The notes beneath the pieces are model-generated. The model was not told the origin of the DNA. It saw only the letters and a program-made list of their open reading frames with translations, and searched no databases. 64,000 nucleotides of DNA from Deltaproteobacteria bacterium (GTDB lineage Bacteria > Myxococcota_A > UBA9160 > UBA4427), in contig JAJDAO010000050.1 in assembly GCA_029261835.1 (NCBI GenBank), positions 186,001-250,000 on the forward strand, in the 5' to 3' direction. Of the stretch, positions 52,831 through 61,350 are shown piece by piece; positions within the stretch are counted from its first letter, which is position 1; each line of letters begins with the position of its first letter. The position numbers and the translations under genes are program-made.

Positions 52831-53426
52831 TCGGCGAGATCTCCAAGCTGCTGGTCGGACTCGGCAACCCCGGCCCCCGCTACGCCGCCACGCGCCACAA
52901 CGTGGGTTATCGCGTGCTGCGGGGATTCGCCCGCCGACACGGCGCGGTGCTGGCGAGCGAGCGCTTCGGCGGTCGCTTCGGGATAGCGGTCGTAGCGGGT
53001 CACTCGATCGGCCTGCTCGAGCCCGCGACCTTCATGAACGCCTCCGGCGAAGCCGTGGCCTCTGCCCTGGCTCACCATCCCGAGCTCGATCGTCAACGCG
53101 ATCTGGTCGTCGTGTACGATGACATCGACCTGCCGCCGGGCAGGATTCGAATTCGTCCCCATGGCGGTGCGGGCGGGCACCGCGGCCTGGCCAGCGTGGT
53201 CGAGGAGGTCGGTGACAGCGACTTCGCTCGGCTGCGCTTCGGCGTCGGTCGCCCCGGGGCGGAGAGAAGCGCTGCCGACTACGTACTGGAGGATTTCAGC
53301 GCGGCCGAAGAAGCGTGGCTCGAGCAGCGGTTCACGGTGGCGGTGGAAGCACTGACGGTGCTCTTCGAGCTGGGGATGGTCGCGGTAATGGATCGCTTCA
53401 ACGCCGAGGCTCCGCCGGACGACTGA
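52830..53426 (+). CDS. pth: Peptidyl-tRNA hydrolase, probably with a non-standard start codon
   Basis: Pth frees tRNA from aborted peptidyl-tRNA. Conserved residues are in LLVGLGNPGPRYAATRHNVGYRVL (catalytic His), LEPATFMNASGEAV (Asn), VYDDIDLPPGRIRI (Asp) and GGAGGHRGLASVVEEVG. The track ORF starts at GTG 52902 and would lack the first conserved Asn and the catalytic His, so the true start must be upstream. From the in-frame stop at 52773 to 52901 there is no ATG, GTG or TTG. The best candidate is ATC 52830, which overlaps the rplY TGA as TGATC and lies four bases after GAGG; ATC 52839 is next. This gives 198 aa, the family length. Confidence 0.88.
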   Translation: MGEISKLLVGLGNPGPRYAATRHNVGYRVLRGFARRHGAVLASERFGGRFGIAVVAGHSIGLLEPATFMNASGEAVASALAHHPELDRQRDLVVVYDDIDLPPGRIRIRPHGGAGGHRGLASVVEEVGDSDFARLRFGVGRPGAERSAADYVLEDFSAAEEAWLEQRFTVAVEALTVLFELGMVAVMDRFNAEAPPDD

Positions 53427-53503
53427 CCGCGTCTCGCCGCCAGCGCCATCGCCGCGCCTGCACACGGCCACGTAGAGTCAGAGATGGCCTGAGTGTCCGG
53501 CAG

Positions 53504-53560
53504 ATTGTCCCATAATGGTCCGGTAATTTGTCATAGATCTTTCCGATATTGTCCCGATAA
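53504..53560 (+). promoter_or_regulatory. Three TTGTC repeats upstream of the MocR-type regulator
   Basis: TTGTC occurs at 53505, 53528 and 53549, spaced 23 and 21 bases, so all face one side of the helix; the outer two extend to ATTGTCCC. The stretch is AT-richer than its surroundings and ends just before the GTG of the pdxR-like gene. Direct repeats of this kind are typical operators of MocR regulators. Confidence 0.45.
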
Positions 53561-53578
53561 TTTCGGATTGATCGGAAG

Positions 53579-55090
53579 GTGGCCGGTATCTATGCTGCTC
53601 GTGTGTCGGTTCTGTCACTGAGCGTTGATGAGCATGCGAGCCAGCCGGTCTACCGGCAGATCGCCGAGAGCATTCGAACGGCGATCGAGCGCGGTGAGCT
53701 CGCTGCGGGCGCTCGCCTGCCCGCGATACGCAGCCTGGCTGCCGAGCTGGCGGTCAATCGCGACACAGTTGCACTCGCCTACGAGGCGCTGGCGTCCGAC
53801 GGGCTGGTGGTGTCGACGGTGGGGCGCGGCACGTTCGTCCGGTCCCCCGCGCGGATGGCGGGCGGCGAGCCCGTCTCACTCGATCTCTCCAGTCAGGTCG
53901 AACGGCTGCTCGCGATAGAGAACGCCCGTCCGCGTTTCGGGCAGACGGGCGATGTGGCGGCCATGCACTCGCTGATTCCGGACCCAGCGCTCTATCCGGT
54001 AGACGATTTCCGCAGGGCACTCAACCGCGCCATCATAGGCCAGGGCGCCGATCTCTTCGCATATGGCGGTGCACAGGGGCATGCGGGTCTACGACAGGTG
54101 TTGGCTCGCCGCTTCGGGTCCGCCGGCATCGACGTTTCGGCATCAGACATCGTTCTGTGTCATGGCGCCAGCCAGGGGATCTCGCTGGCGTTGCGCCTGT
54201 TCGCCAGCACTGGGGACGCAGTCGCGGTCGAGGGGCCCACCTACCACAACGTGCTCGCGACCCTGGCCGGGCTGGGGATGGAGCCGGTCGTCGTGCCCAT
54301 GACGCCAGACGGGCCGGATCTCGAGGTCCTGGAACGCCTGCTCGCACGCCGGGAAGTCAAGGCCTTCTACACGATTCCAACCTTTCACAATCCGATGGGC
54401 ATCACTACACAGGTCGCCCATCGCCGAGCGTTGCTCGAGATCGCCGGACGCTGCGGCAAGCCGGTGGTGGAGGACGCCTTCGAGTCGGATCTGCGTTGCA
54501 TCGGCCGGCCGGTGCCGGCCTTGGCCGCGTTGGACGATCGCGGCGTGGTGGTGCACCTGTTCTCCTTCTCGAAGTCGCTCTTTCCCGGCGCGCGGGTCGG
54601 CTCGATCACGGCGCGTCCGCCGGTGCTCGACGGTTTGGTGGCCCTCAAGCAGGCGACGGATCTGTCGGACTCGATGCCGCTGCAGGCCGGCATGGCCGAG
54701 TTCATCGAGAACGGGGCCTACGACCGGCACCTCGGTCGAATTCGCCGCGCGCTGCGCGGGCGGCACGAGATCGTCTCGGCGGCCCTGGAGGAGCAGATGC
54801 CTGCCGGAACCCGCTGGACACGGCCCGAGGGTGGTTATCAGGTTTGGGTCGAACTACCGGCGCAGATCGATACGCGAGATCTGCTGGCAGACGCCGCACG
54901 CGCCGGCGTGCTCTTCTCGCCTGGCTCTCAGTTCGTGCCCGACGGCGGCGCGTCGCGCTGCCTGCGCCTGACGCTGGCCCGGGTCGGGGAGGACGAGATC
55001 GCTGAGGGAATCGCCGCCCTGGGACGCGTCGTACGGCAACGGCTAGCGACGGAGCCGATGGTGCGCCCGAGTGCGAGCGTTCATCTCTGA
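53579..55090 (+). CDS. pdxR: MocR/PdxR-type GntR regulator with aminotransferase domain
   Basis: A 503-aa fusion of an N-terminal GntR winged helix ([43 protein letters not shown]) and a fold-type I PLP aminotransferase domain. PLP-binding features include [26 protein letters not shown] and the Schiff-base Lys in [15 protein letters not shown]. PdxR members sense PLP and control pdxST; the two genes directly downstream are pdxS and pdxT, which supports that role. GTG 53603 is an alternative start (53579 adds eight residues). Three TTGTC repeats lie in front, consistent with autoregulation. Confidence 0.88.
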   Translation: MAGIYAARVSVLSLSVDEHASQPVYRQIAESIRTAIERGELAAGARLPAIRSLAAELAVNRDTVALAYEALASDGLVVSTVGRGTFVRSPARMAGGEPVSLDLSSQVERLLAIENARPRFGQTGDVAAMHSLIPDPALYPVDDFRRALNRAIIGQGADLFAYGGAQGHAGLRQVLARRFGSAGIDVSASDIVLCHGASQGISLALRLFASTGDAVAVEGPTYHNVLATLAGLGMEPVVVPMTPDGPDLEVLERLLARREVKAFYTIPTFHNPMGITTQVAHRRALLEIAGRCGKPVVEDAFESDLRCIGRPVPALAALDDRGVVVHLFSFSKSLFPGARVGSITARPPVLDGLVALKQATDLSDSMPLQAGMAEFIENGAYDRHLGRIRRALRGRHEIVSAALEEQMPAGTRWTRPEGGYQVWVELPAQIDTRDLLADAARAGVLFSPGSQFVPDGGASRCLRLTLARVGEDEIAEGIAALGRVVRQRLATEPMVRPSASVHL

Positions 55091-55169
55091 CCGCGCAGCA
55101 GGCTGGCGGTCGGTCGAGGATTCGCGGAGGCGGGACAATCCGCCCCCCGCTGAGAGAGGAGAGGACAGC

Positions 55170-56102
55170 ATGGCAGAAGACGGGACAGGACGGGGCGCGA
55201 GCGGCAACGGCGGCGGTCGCATGACCGCGGAATCATTCGAACTCAAGGTCGGCCTCGCTGAAATGATGAAGGGTGGCGTCATCATGGACGTCACCGATCA
55301 CGAGCAGGCCAAGATCGCCGAAACCGCCGGTGCCTGTGCGGTGATGGCGCTCGAGCGCGTGCCTGCCGACATTCGTCGAGACGGTGGCGTCGCTCGCATG
55401 AGCGCCGTTGACATGATCGAGAGCATTCAGCAGTCCGTGTCGATCCCGGTGATGGCCAAGGTGCGAATCGGGCACATCATGGAGGCGCGGGTGCTCGAGG
55501 CGATGGGTGTGGATTTCATCGACGAGAGCGAAGTGCTGACGCCGGCCGACGAAGAGCACCACATCGACAAGCACGGCTTCAAATCGCCCTTTGTGTGTGG
55601 TGCCCGCAACCTCGGCGAGGCTCTGCGCCGCATCGCTGAGGGCGCGGCCATGATTCGCACCAAGGGCGAGGCGGGCAGCGGCAACATCGTCGAGGCTGTG
55701 CGCCACTTGCGAGCCGTCTGCGGTGAGATCCGGGCGCTGCAGGCGCTGCGGTCCGAGGAGCTGATGGCCCACTCCAAGGAGCTGCAAGCCCCCTACGAGC
55801 TGGTGTGTTTCGTCCACGAGAATGGCCGCCTCCCGGTGCCGAACTTCGCCGCCGGCGGCATCGCGACGCCGCCCGACGCGGCCCTGTGCCGGCTGCTCGG
55901 TGCCGAGGCGGTCTTCGTCGGCTCCGGCATCTTCAAGAGTGCCGACCCGGAGGCGCGGGCGCGCGCCATCGTGCGGGCGAACACCCACTGGGACGATCCG
56001 GCCGAGGTACGGGCAGCCTGCGAGGGGTTGGCCAGCGCCATGGAGGGGATCGAGATGTCGACGCTCGAGGAGAGCGAGCGTCTGGCGAACCGCGGCTGGT
56101 AG
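55170..56102 (+). CDS. pdxS: Pyridoxal 5'-phosphate synthase subunit PdxS
   Basis: PdxS builds PLP from ribose 5-phosphate, glyceraldehyde 3-phosphate and ammonia. The 310-aa protein is one of the most conserved: [47 protein letters not shown], the catalytic Lys in [29 protein letters not shown] and [14 protein letters not shown] 55170 with GAGAGGAGAGG upstream is chosen over the track start. The first 17 residues are a Gly-rich lead. It is followed by pdxT after 25 bases. Confidence 0.98.
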   Translation: MAEDGTGRGASGNGGGRMTAESFELKVGLAEMMKGGVIMDVTDHEQAKIAETAGACAVMALERVPADIRRDGGVARMSAVDMIESIQQSVSIPVMAKVRIGHIMEARVLEAMGVDFIDESEVLTPADEEHHIDKHGFKSPFVCGARNLGEALRRIAEGAAMIRTKGEAGSGNIVEAVRHLRAVCGEIRALQALRSEELMAHSKELQAPYELVCFVHENGRLPVPNFAAGGIATPPDAALCRLLGAEAVFVGSGIFKSADPEARARAIVRANTHWDDPAEVRAACEGLASAMEGIEMSTLEESERLANRGW

Positions 56103-56127
56103 CGATGCCGGGAGGCTCGTGAGTTCG

Positions 56128-56727
56128 ATGATGACCGCTGATCGGCCGCGGGCTGGGGTACTCGCGATCCAGGGTGCCGTAGAGAAGCACCTCGTGGCGC
56201 TCGACAAGCTCGGGGCGGAGGCCCGCACAGTGCTTCGCGTGGAGCATCTGGCCGGTCTCGATGCGGTGATCTTGCCCGGCGGGGAGAGCACCACGATCTC
56301 GAAGGGTCTGGAGCGGCTGGGTCTCTACGAGCCGCTCCAGGCCTTCGCCGGAGCGGGCAAGGCGATTCTGGGCACCTGTGCGGGCGCCATCCTGCTCGCA
56401 CGTGAGTGCTCGAGCCACGCTGTCCGCACGCTCCGGCTGCTCGACGCGCGGGCCGCGCGAAACGCGTATGGGACGCAGGTGGATTCCTTCGCCGCCGCGG
56501 CCGACGCCGACGGAGCGGTGGAGTTCAGCGGCATGCGCTGCGTCTTCATCCGAGCCCCGCAGTTCGGTGATCCCGGCCCGGCGGTCGAGGTGCTGCTGCG
56601 CGTCGACGGCCGCCCCGTGCTGCTGCGCCAGGGCAACGTCCTCGCCGCGACCTTTCATCCCGAGCTGACCGACGACCTGCGGGTGCACCGCGCGCTGCTG
56701 GATCGGGCGGGGTGCGGGGCGAGCTGA
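56128..56727 (+). CDS. pdxT: PLP synthase glutaminase subunit PdxT
   Basis: PdxT is the class I glutaminase that gives ammonia to PdxS. It has GVLAIQGAVEKHLVALDKLG at the start, LPGGESTTI, the nucleophile Cys in LGTCAGAILLA and the His-X-Glu pair in TFHPELTDD. About 199 aa, normal for the family. The start is ATG 56128 or 56131; a GTG at 56119 has GGGAGG three bases away. The long track ORF from 55822 is an artefact overlapping pdxS. Confidence 0.94.
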   Translation: MMTADRPRAGVLAIQGAVEKHLVALDKLGAEARTVLRVEHLAGLDAVILPGGESTTISKGLERLGLYEPLQAFAGAGKAILGTCAGAILLARECSSHAVRTLRLLDARAARNAYGTQVDSFAAAADADGAVEFSGMRCVFIRAPQFGDPGPAVEVLLRVDGRPVLLRQGNVLAATFHPELTDDLRVHRALLDRAGCGAS

Positions 56728-56891
56728 GTTGCCCAGGTGTGGGCAGTTGGGGTATCTATCCGGGCTTCAACGGGCCAGCCGGCCCTTCATACGATCCCTC
56801 AGTCCCCACCCCGCCTTCCCGGACCCGACCGGGTGGCGCGCAAGCAGGTGGGGGCTCGGGCGCCGCGGGTGCCCGTCCAGGAGGAGGAAGA

Positions 56892-57554
56892 GTGCGGGAA
56901 TACGAGCTCAACATCATCATCCAGCCGGAGATCTCCGAGGAGGGCTCCCAGGCCATTCTCGCGAAGCTAGACGAGATCATGGCGTCGCGGGACGCGATCC
57001 GGCTTCTGTGCGATGACATAGGCAAGCGCAAGCTCGCCTACGAGATTCGCAACTTCCACAAGGGGCACTACTACCTGCTCTCCTTCCTGGACAGCGGGAA
57101 GGTCGTGCCCGAGCTGGAGCGCGTGCTGCGCCTGGAAGAGTCCGTGCTGCGCTTCCTCACCGTCAGGGCCAGCGATCACGTCGCGGACATCGAAGCGCGT
57201 GTGGCCGAGGCCAAGGAGCGCGAGATCGAGCTCAAGAAGCGCGCTGCCGAGAAGGCCGCGCGTGAGGCCGAGGAGGCCAAGGCGCGCGCTGAGAGCGAGC
57301 GCTTGGCTGCCGAGCAGCAGGCGAAGCTGGCCGAGGCGGCGGCGGAGGCCGAGGCGGCGGCGGCGGCCGAGCAGGCGGCGGCGGCCGAGCAGGGCGAAGC
57401 GTCAGACGAAGACGCGGCGTCGCATGAGGCCTCGGGCGAGCCCGCGGCTGCAAGCGAGCCGGAAGCCGGCGTGGAGGAAGATCTCGGCGGCTCGGCCAGC
57501 GACGAGGGCCCGAGCGATGCGGATGATGAAGGCGAGAAGGGAGAGAACTCATGA
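56892..57554 (+). CDS. rpsF: 30S ribosomal protein bS6 with long acidic C-terminal extension
   Basis: bS6 pairs with bS18 on the 30S platform. The core, from GTG 56892 (GGAGGAAGA just upstream), is [42 protein letters not shown] and [15 protein letters not shown], about 100 residues. It is followed by some 120 residues of Ala, Glu, Lys helix then an acidic Ser/Glu/Asp tail, roughly doubling the usual length. The ORF-track start adds a spurious lead. Its stop overlaps rpsR by four bases. Confidence 0.95.
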   Translation: MREYELNIIIQPEISEEGSQAILAKLDEIMASRDAIRLLCDDIGKRKLAYEIRNFHKGHYYLLSFLDSGKVVPELERVLRLEESVLRFLTVRASDHVADIEARVAEAKEREIELKKRAAEKAAREAEEAKARAESERLAAEQQAKLAEAAAEAEAAAAAEQAAAAEQGEASDEDAASHEASGEPAAASEPEAGVEEDLGGSASDEGPSDADDEGEKGENS

Positions 57555-57982
57555 CGGCACCCAGCGGTCCGCCGCGAGGCGGCGGTGCGGATATCGGCAG
57601 CGGCGGTGATCGGGATCGAGAGCGTGGCGGTGATCGAGATCGAGAACGCGGCGGTGATCGAGAACGCGGCGGTGATCGAGATCGCCCGCGCGGCGCCTGG
57701 AGCGTCAAGGCGCGACTGCGCGCAGCGGCTCGCAAGAAGGCGCGCAGGGCCAAGCAGAAGGGGATGTTCCAGCGCCGAAAGGTTTGCCGCTTCTGCGCGG
57801 ACAAGAGCGCGGTGCTCGAGTACAAGGAGGTGAAGACGCTGCGTCTCTTCATTTCGGAGACGGGCAAGATGACGCCGCGCCGCATCTCCGGCACCTGCGC
57901 CAAGCACCAGCGCAAACTCGCCGTCTGCATCAAGCGAGCTCGGCACATCGCCTTTCTGCCCTATGCGGCAGGGCATATGTGA
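57551..57982 (+). CDS. rpsR: 30S ribosomal protein bS18 with RGGDRDRE-repeat N-terminus
   Basis: The conserved C-terminal part is [65 protein letters not shown], a bS18 core that keeps Cys residues (CRFC and later Cys) able to bind zinc. The first 65 residues are an unusual basic/acidic extension with four GGDRDRER-type repeats. ATGA overlap with rpsF implies coupled synthesis of the bS6-bS18 pair. 143 aa, against about 75-90 for the family. Confidence 0.95.
   Translation: MTAPSGPPRGGGADIGSGGDRDRERGGDRDRERGGDRERGGDRDRPRGAWSVKARLRAAARKKARRAKQKGMFQRRKVCRFCADKSAVLEYKEVKTLRLFISETGKMTPRRISGTCAKHQRKLAVCIKRARHIAFLPYAAGHM
57602..57691 (+). repeat. In-frame repeat coding GGDRDRER units in rpsR
   Basis: Three 24-base units and one shortened 18-base unit of GGCGGTGATCGAGATCGAGA-type sequence encode [22 protein letters not shown] and GGDRDRPR. 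All lengths are multiples of three. The similarity is high at DNA level, so the array is probably recent or slippage-prone. Confidence 0.85.
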
Positions 57983-57997
57983 TCGGAGGAATCGGTC

Positions 57998-58453
57998 ATG
58001 CGCCAGATCCAGGTCATTCTGAGTGAGGACGTCGCCGCGCTGGGCGAGGCCGGAGATCTCGTGAGCGTGAAGCCGGGCTACGCCCGGAACTTTCTCCTGC
58101 GCAAGGGGAAGGCGATGCTCGCCACCGACTCCCGGGTCAAGCAGCTGGAGCACCAGCAGCGAATGGTCAACGACAGGCTCGCCAAGGAGCTCAAGTCTGT
58201 CGGGGCTCTGAAGCAGAAGCTCGAGGCGACTCGACTCGAATTCAGCGCCCAGGCGGGAGAAGAGGGCAAGCTCTTCGGCTCCATCACCGCGCAGCAGGTG
58301 GCCGAACAGCTCGCCAGCAAGGGGCTCGACATCGACCGCCGCAAGCTCGTGCTCGAGGAGCCGATCAAGACCGTGGGCGAACACATCGTCACGGTTCGGC
58401 TGCGAGGCGAGTTGGCCGCTGAGGTCAAGGTGGTCGTGACCGCCGCCGACTAG
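57998..58453 (+). CDS. rplI: 50S ribosomal protein bL9
   Basis: bL9 bridges neighbouring ribosomes and supports translation fidelity. The 151-aa protein has QVILSEDVAALGEAGDLVSVKPGYARNFLLRKGKAMLAT at the N-terminus, a long connecting helix and the C-terminal domain with GKLFGSITAQQVAEQL and HIVTVRLRGELAAEVKVVV. It is 15 bases after rpsR. Its TAG stop lies inside a perfect palindrome. Confidence 0.97.
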   Translation: MRQIQVILSEDVAALGEAGDLVSVKPGYARNFLLRKGKAMLATDSRVKQLEHQQRMVNDRLAKELKSVGALKQKLEATRLEFSAQAGEEGKLFGSITAQQVAEQLASKGLDIDRRKLVLEEPIKTVGEHIVTVRLRGELAAEVKVVVTAAD

Positions 58454-58474
58454 TGTCCTGTCCCAGGACACTAG
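58450..58474. repeat. Dispersed palindromic element, copy 3, spanning the rplI stop codon
   Basis: CTAGTGTCCTG, spacer TCC, CAGGACACTAG: a perfect inverted repeat with 11-bp arms. The inner 19 bases GTGTCCTGTCCCAGGACAC match copy 1 (minus strand) with one difference. The TAG in the left arm is the rplI stop codon. A strong hairpin here could end or stabilise the rpsF-rpsR-rplI transcript. Confidence 0.8.
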
Positions 58475-58611
58475 CCTCGGCCTTGCACCCCGCGGGCGCC
58501 ACGGGATCGTGATCACGAAGAAACGAGCACACGTCCCGTCGGCCGTTGGCGGTGTGCTCTGTTGTATGATCGGCTGGCCGGAGGCGGCCGAGACGGCGTG
58601 GCCATCCGCAA

Positions 58612-60165
58612 GTGGCGATGAGATCGATCGCGGGGGGACCGCACTTGACGCTCGACAGCACCCACGGCCGGTCGGAGCCACGCTCACCCAGCCGAAGCGC
58701 GAATGACGCGAGTGGTGGGGTTGCTGGCCGAGTCCCCCCGAGTGACGTCATGGCAGAAAAGGCCGTGCTCTCAGCCATTCTGCTCGACAACAACACGATT
58801 CACTCATTGGTGACGGATATCAAGGAGGAGGACTTCTACCACCCGGCGCACCAGCTTCTCTACCACGCGGTGGTACAGCTCAAGGACGCCAATGAGCCCG
58901 TCGACCTCACCACGCTGGCCGCCTACCTGCAAGCGCACGATCTCCTGGAGGCGGTAGGTGGTGTCGTGGCCTTGGCCGAGGTCGCCGACTTCGAAGCGAC
59001 TCCGGCCAACGCTCTCTACTACGCGAAGATCGTTCGTGAGCAGTCGATCAAGCGCCGCATCATCAGCGTCGCATCGGAGATCGTGAGCCTCGGCTACGAC
59101 CGGACCGAATCGGCGGACAAGCTGCTCGACGCGGCGGAGAGCCGAATCTTCGGTCTGAGCACCGCGCAGGCGAAGACCACGCTCAAGAGCTTGGCGGTGG
59201 AGATGCACGACGCCGTCAATCACATCGACATGTTGATGAACCGCAGCGGTGAGCTCACCGGGCTCTCGACGGGCTTCAAGCAGCTCGACAGCATGACCGG
59301 AGGTCTGCAGCCCGGCGACTTGATGATCCTGGCGGCTCGCCCGAGCATGGGAAAGACCGCCTTGGCGCTCAACATCGCACGCAACGCCGCGGTCGATTTT
59401 GGCAAGAAGGTCGCGATCTTCTCACTCGAGATGACCACGCGTTCGCTCCTGATGCGGCTGCTCTCCTCTGAGGCCCAGGTTGATTTCTCGGCCTTTCGGA
59501 GCGGCCTGATCTCCACCGAGGTGCACGGCCGCCTGATGCAGGCCGCTGGCAAGCTCGCCGAGGCGGGGCTCTGGATCGACGATAGCGGCGCTGCGACGGT
59601 GCTCGAGATGCGCGCAAAGAGTCGCCGCCTGCACGCCCAGCACGGCCTCGACATGGTGGTGGTCGACTACCTCCAGCTCGCTCATGGAGATGAGCGCACG
59701 GCGAGTCGGGAGCAGGAGATCTCCGAGATCAGCCGAGGGCTCAAGGGGCTGGCCAAAGAACTCGACATTCCCGTGCTTGCGCTCTCACAGCTCAATCGAG
59801 GTCCCGAAACGCGCAAGGAGGACAAGCGGCCGATCCTGGCGGATCTACGTGAATCCGGTGCCATCGAGCAGGATGCCGACGTGATCGCCTTCATCTATCG
59901 CGATGTCGTCTACAACAGGGAGACCGAGCACGAGAATCTGGCCGAGCTGATCATCGCCAAGCAGCGCAATGGGCCGACGGGTCTCGCGCGGCTCGAGTTC
60001 GAGGGACGCTACGCGCAATTCCGGGACTGGCCGCTCAGCGACGACCCGTACGACGGCGCTCCGGGTCGCGGTGGCTTCGCGAGCGCGGACAGGGGCTTTG
60101 CGGGGGGCGCGGGCTTGGACGATGAGGGCGCATTCGGTGGTCCGCTGGATTCGGACGGCTTCTAG
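58612..60165 (+). CDS. dnaB: Replicative DNA helicase DnaB
   Basis: The hexameric helicase that unwinds DNA at the fork. N-terminal domain: VMAEKAVLSAILLDN and FYHPAHQLLYHAV. RecA-like motor: LSTGFKQLDSMTGGLQPGDLMILAARPSMGKTALALNIA (Walker A), FSLEMTTRSLLMRLLSSEA, VVVDYLQL, LSQLNRGPETRKEDKRPILADLRESGAIEQDADVIAF. The last 35 residues are Gly/Asp-rich. GTG 58612 or ATG 58618 may start it; neither has a good Shine-Dalgarno. A TATGAT box at 58565 is a possible -10. rplI-dnaB adjacency is widespread. Confidence 0.96.
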   Translation: MAMRSIAGGPHLTLDSTHGRSEPRSPSRSANDASGGVAGRVPPSDVMAEKAVLSAILLDNNTIHSLVTDIKEEDFYHPAHQLLYHAVVQLKDANEPVDLTTLAAYLQAHDLLEAVGGVVALAEVADFEATPANALYYAKIVREQSIKRRIISVASEIVSLGYDRTESADKLLDAAESRIFGLSTAQAKTTLKSLAVEMHDAVNHIDMLMNRSGELTGLSTGFKQLDSMTGGLQPGDLMILAARPSMGKTALALNIARNAAVDFGKKVAIFSLEMTTRSLLMRLLSSEAQVDFSAFRSGLISTEVHGRLMQAAGKLAEAGLWIDDSGAATVLEMRAKSRRLHAQHGLDMVVVDYLQLAHGDERTASREQEISEISRGLKGLAKELDIPVLALSQLNRGPETRKEDKRPILADLRESGAIEQDADVIAFIYRDVVYNRETEHENLAELIIAKQRNGPTGLARLEFEGRYAQFRDWPLSDDPYDGAPGRGGFASADRGFAGGAGLDDEGAFGGPLDSDGF

Positions 60166-60379
60166 TGCCGATTGGGCGTAATCAGACAGCGCGCGCGTTC
60201 CCCTATGGGCGTTCTTGGCATATGGCTGGCCGATTCGAGGCGATTCGTGAGTTCCTGCCACGAAGTCACTCGGGTGCAGGTGCGCATGCGCAAGCGGAGA
60301 AGGGGAACGCGGTGTTGGACGTGCGAAATCGCCGCGCCATTCGGCGTAGGGCCCCGATCCGAATGCCGGATCAGGGCTA

Positions 60380-61297
60380 GTGCCGGCACTGAAGAAGGCG
60401 CGCGCCATTCGGCCGGGTGCGGTGATCGGCATTGCGGCGCCGGCCGGCGTGGTCGACCCCGAGCGTCTCGAGGCGGGTGAGCAGCTCCTGCGCCGCCTCG
60501 GCTTCGAACCCCAGCGGCGCTGCGACCTCATGGAGCGTCGCGGCTACCTGGCCGGCGACGATGGGCGCCGCGCCGACGAGCTGATGGAGCTCGTGCGCGA
60601 TCCCAAGGTAGAGGCAATCGTATGCGCTCGCGGAGGCTACGGCTGCCACCGCATCATCTCTCGTCTGGATCCGCAGGTCTTTCGCCAGGCCGCCAAGCCA
60701 CTCGTCGGCTACAGCGACATCACGACGTTGCTGCTCTGGCAGCGACGTTGTGCCGGACTGATGGGCATTCACGGACCGATGCTGGAGCGAGAGCTGGGCG
60801 TTGCCTCGCAGGCGAGTACGTCGCTCCAGAGAGCGCTGACGGGAACCGGCCCGCCCGCACGTCTGCCCGGCGTGGCACTGGCGGGAGGTTGGGCAGAGGG
60901 GAGGCTGGTCGGGGGATCGCTCAGCCTGGTGGTCGCCAGCCTGGGCACGCCCTGGGAGATCGATACGCGCGACTCGATCCTCATGCTCGAGGACTGTGCC
61001 GAGCCGACCTATCGCTTGGACCGCATGCTTCAGCAGCTCCTGCTGGCCGGCAAGCTTCAGATGGCCGTGGGCGTCGGCATCGGCTCCATGCTGGACTGCG
61101 GGGATGAGCGCTATCCGGATCTTACGTTGGAGGCATTGCTGAAAGAGACCTTGGTGCCGCTCGGCATACCGGTGATTGCGGATCTGCCGTTTGGCCACGG
61201 CGAGCCGAACCTGGCCTGGCCGGTGGGTGGTCGCGCGGCGATCGACGGTGATCGAGGCGAGATCGAGCTGTTAGAATCCGCCGTGGTGGCCCGCTGA
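60380..61297 (+). CDS. ldcA: LD-carboxypeptidase (peptidase S66)
   Basis: LdcA removes the terminal D-Ala from recycled tetrapeptides, making substrate for Mpl. The 305-aa enzyme has AVIGIAAPAGVVD, CARGGYGCHRIISRLD, the Ser in VGYSDITTLLLW, the Glu in LMLEDCAEPTYRLDRML and a His in DLPFGHGEPNLAWPVG, matching the Ser-Glu-His triad of S66 peptidases. There is no signal peptide, as expected for the cytoplasmic enzyme. GTG start. The genes for a serine hydrolase and mpl follow. Confidence 0.93.
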   Translation: MPALKKARAIRPGAVIGIAAPAGVVDPERLEAGEQLLRRLGFEPQRRCDLMERRGYLAGDDGRRADELMELVRDPKVEAIVCARGGYGCHRIISRLDPQVFRQAAKPLVGYSDITTLLLWQRRCAGLMGIHGPMLERELGVASQASTSLQRALTGTGPPARLPGVALAGGWAEGRLVGGSLSLVVASLGTPWEIDTRDSILMLEDCAEPTYRLDRMLQQLLLAGKLQMAVGVGIGSMLDCGDERYPDLTLEALLKETLVPLGIPVIADLPFGHGEPNLAWPVGGRAAIDGDRGEIELLESAVVAR

Positions 61298-61350
61298 TTT
61301 GCCCATCTAGCCTGTGAGCGACACGAAGTGGAGCAACTGAGTCTCGAGAT

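Noticed and set aside
52110-53471. 453-aa minus-strand ORF
   Set aside because: Antisense of rplY and pth, low-complexity Ser/Ala composition.
57176-58687. 503-aa minus-strand ORF
   Set aside because: It is the antisense shadow of rpsF, rpsR and rplI; the plus-strand proteins are clearly real.
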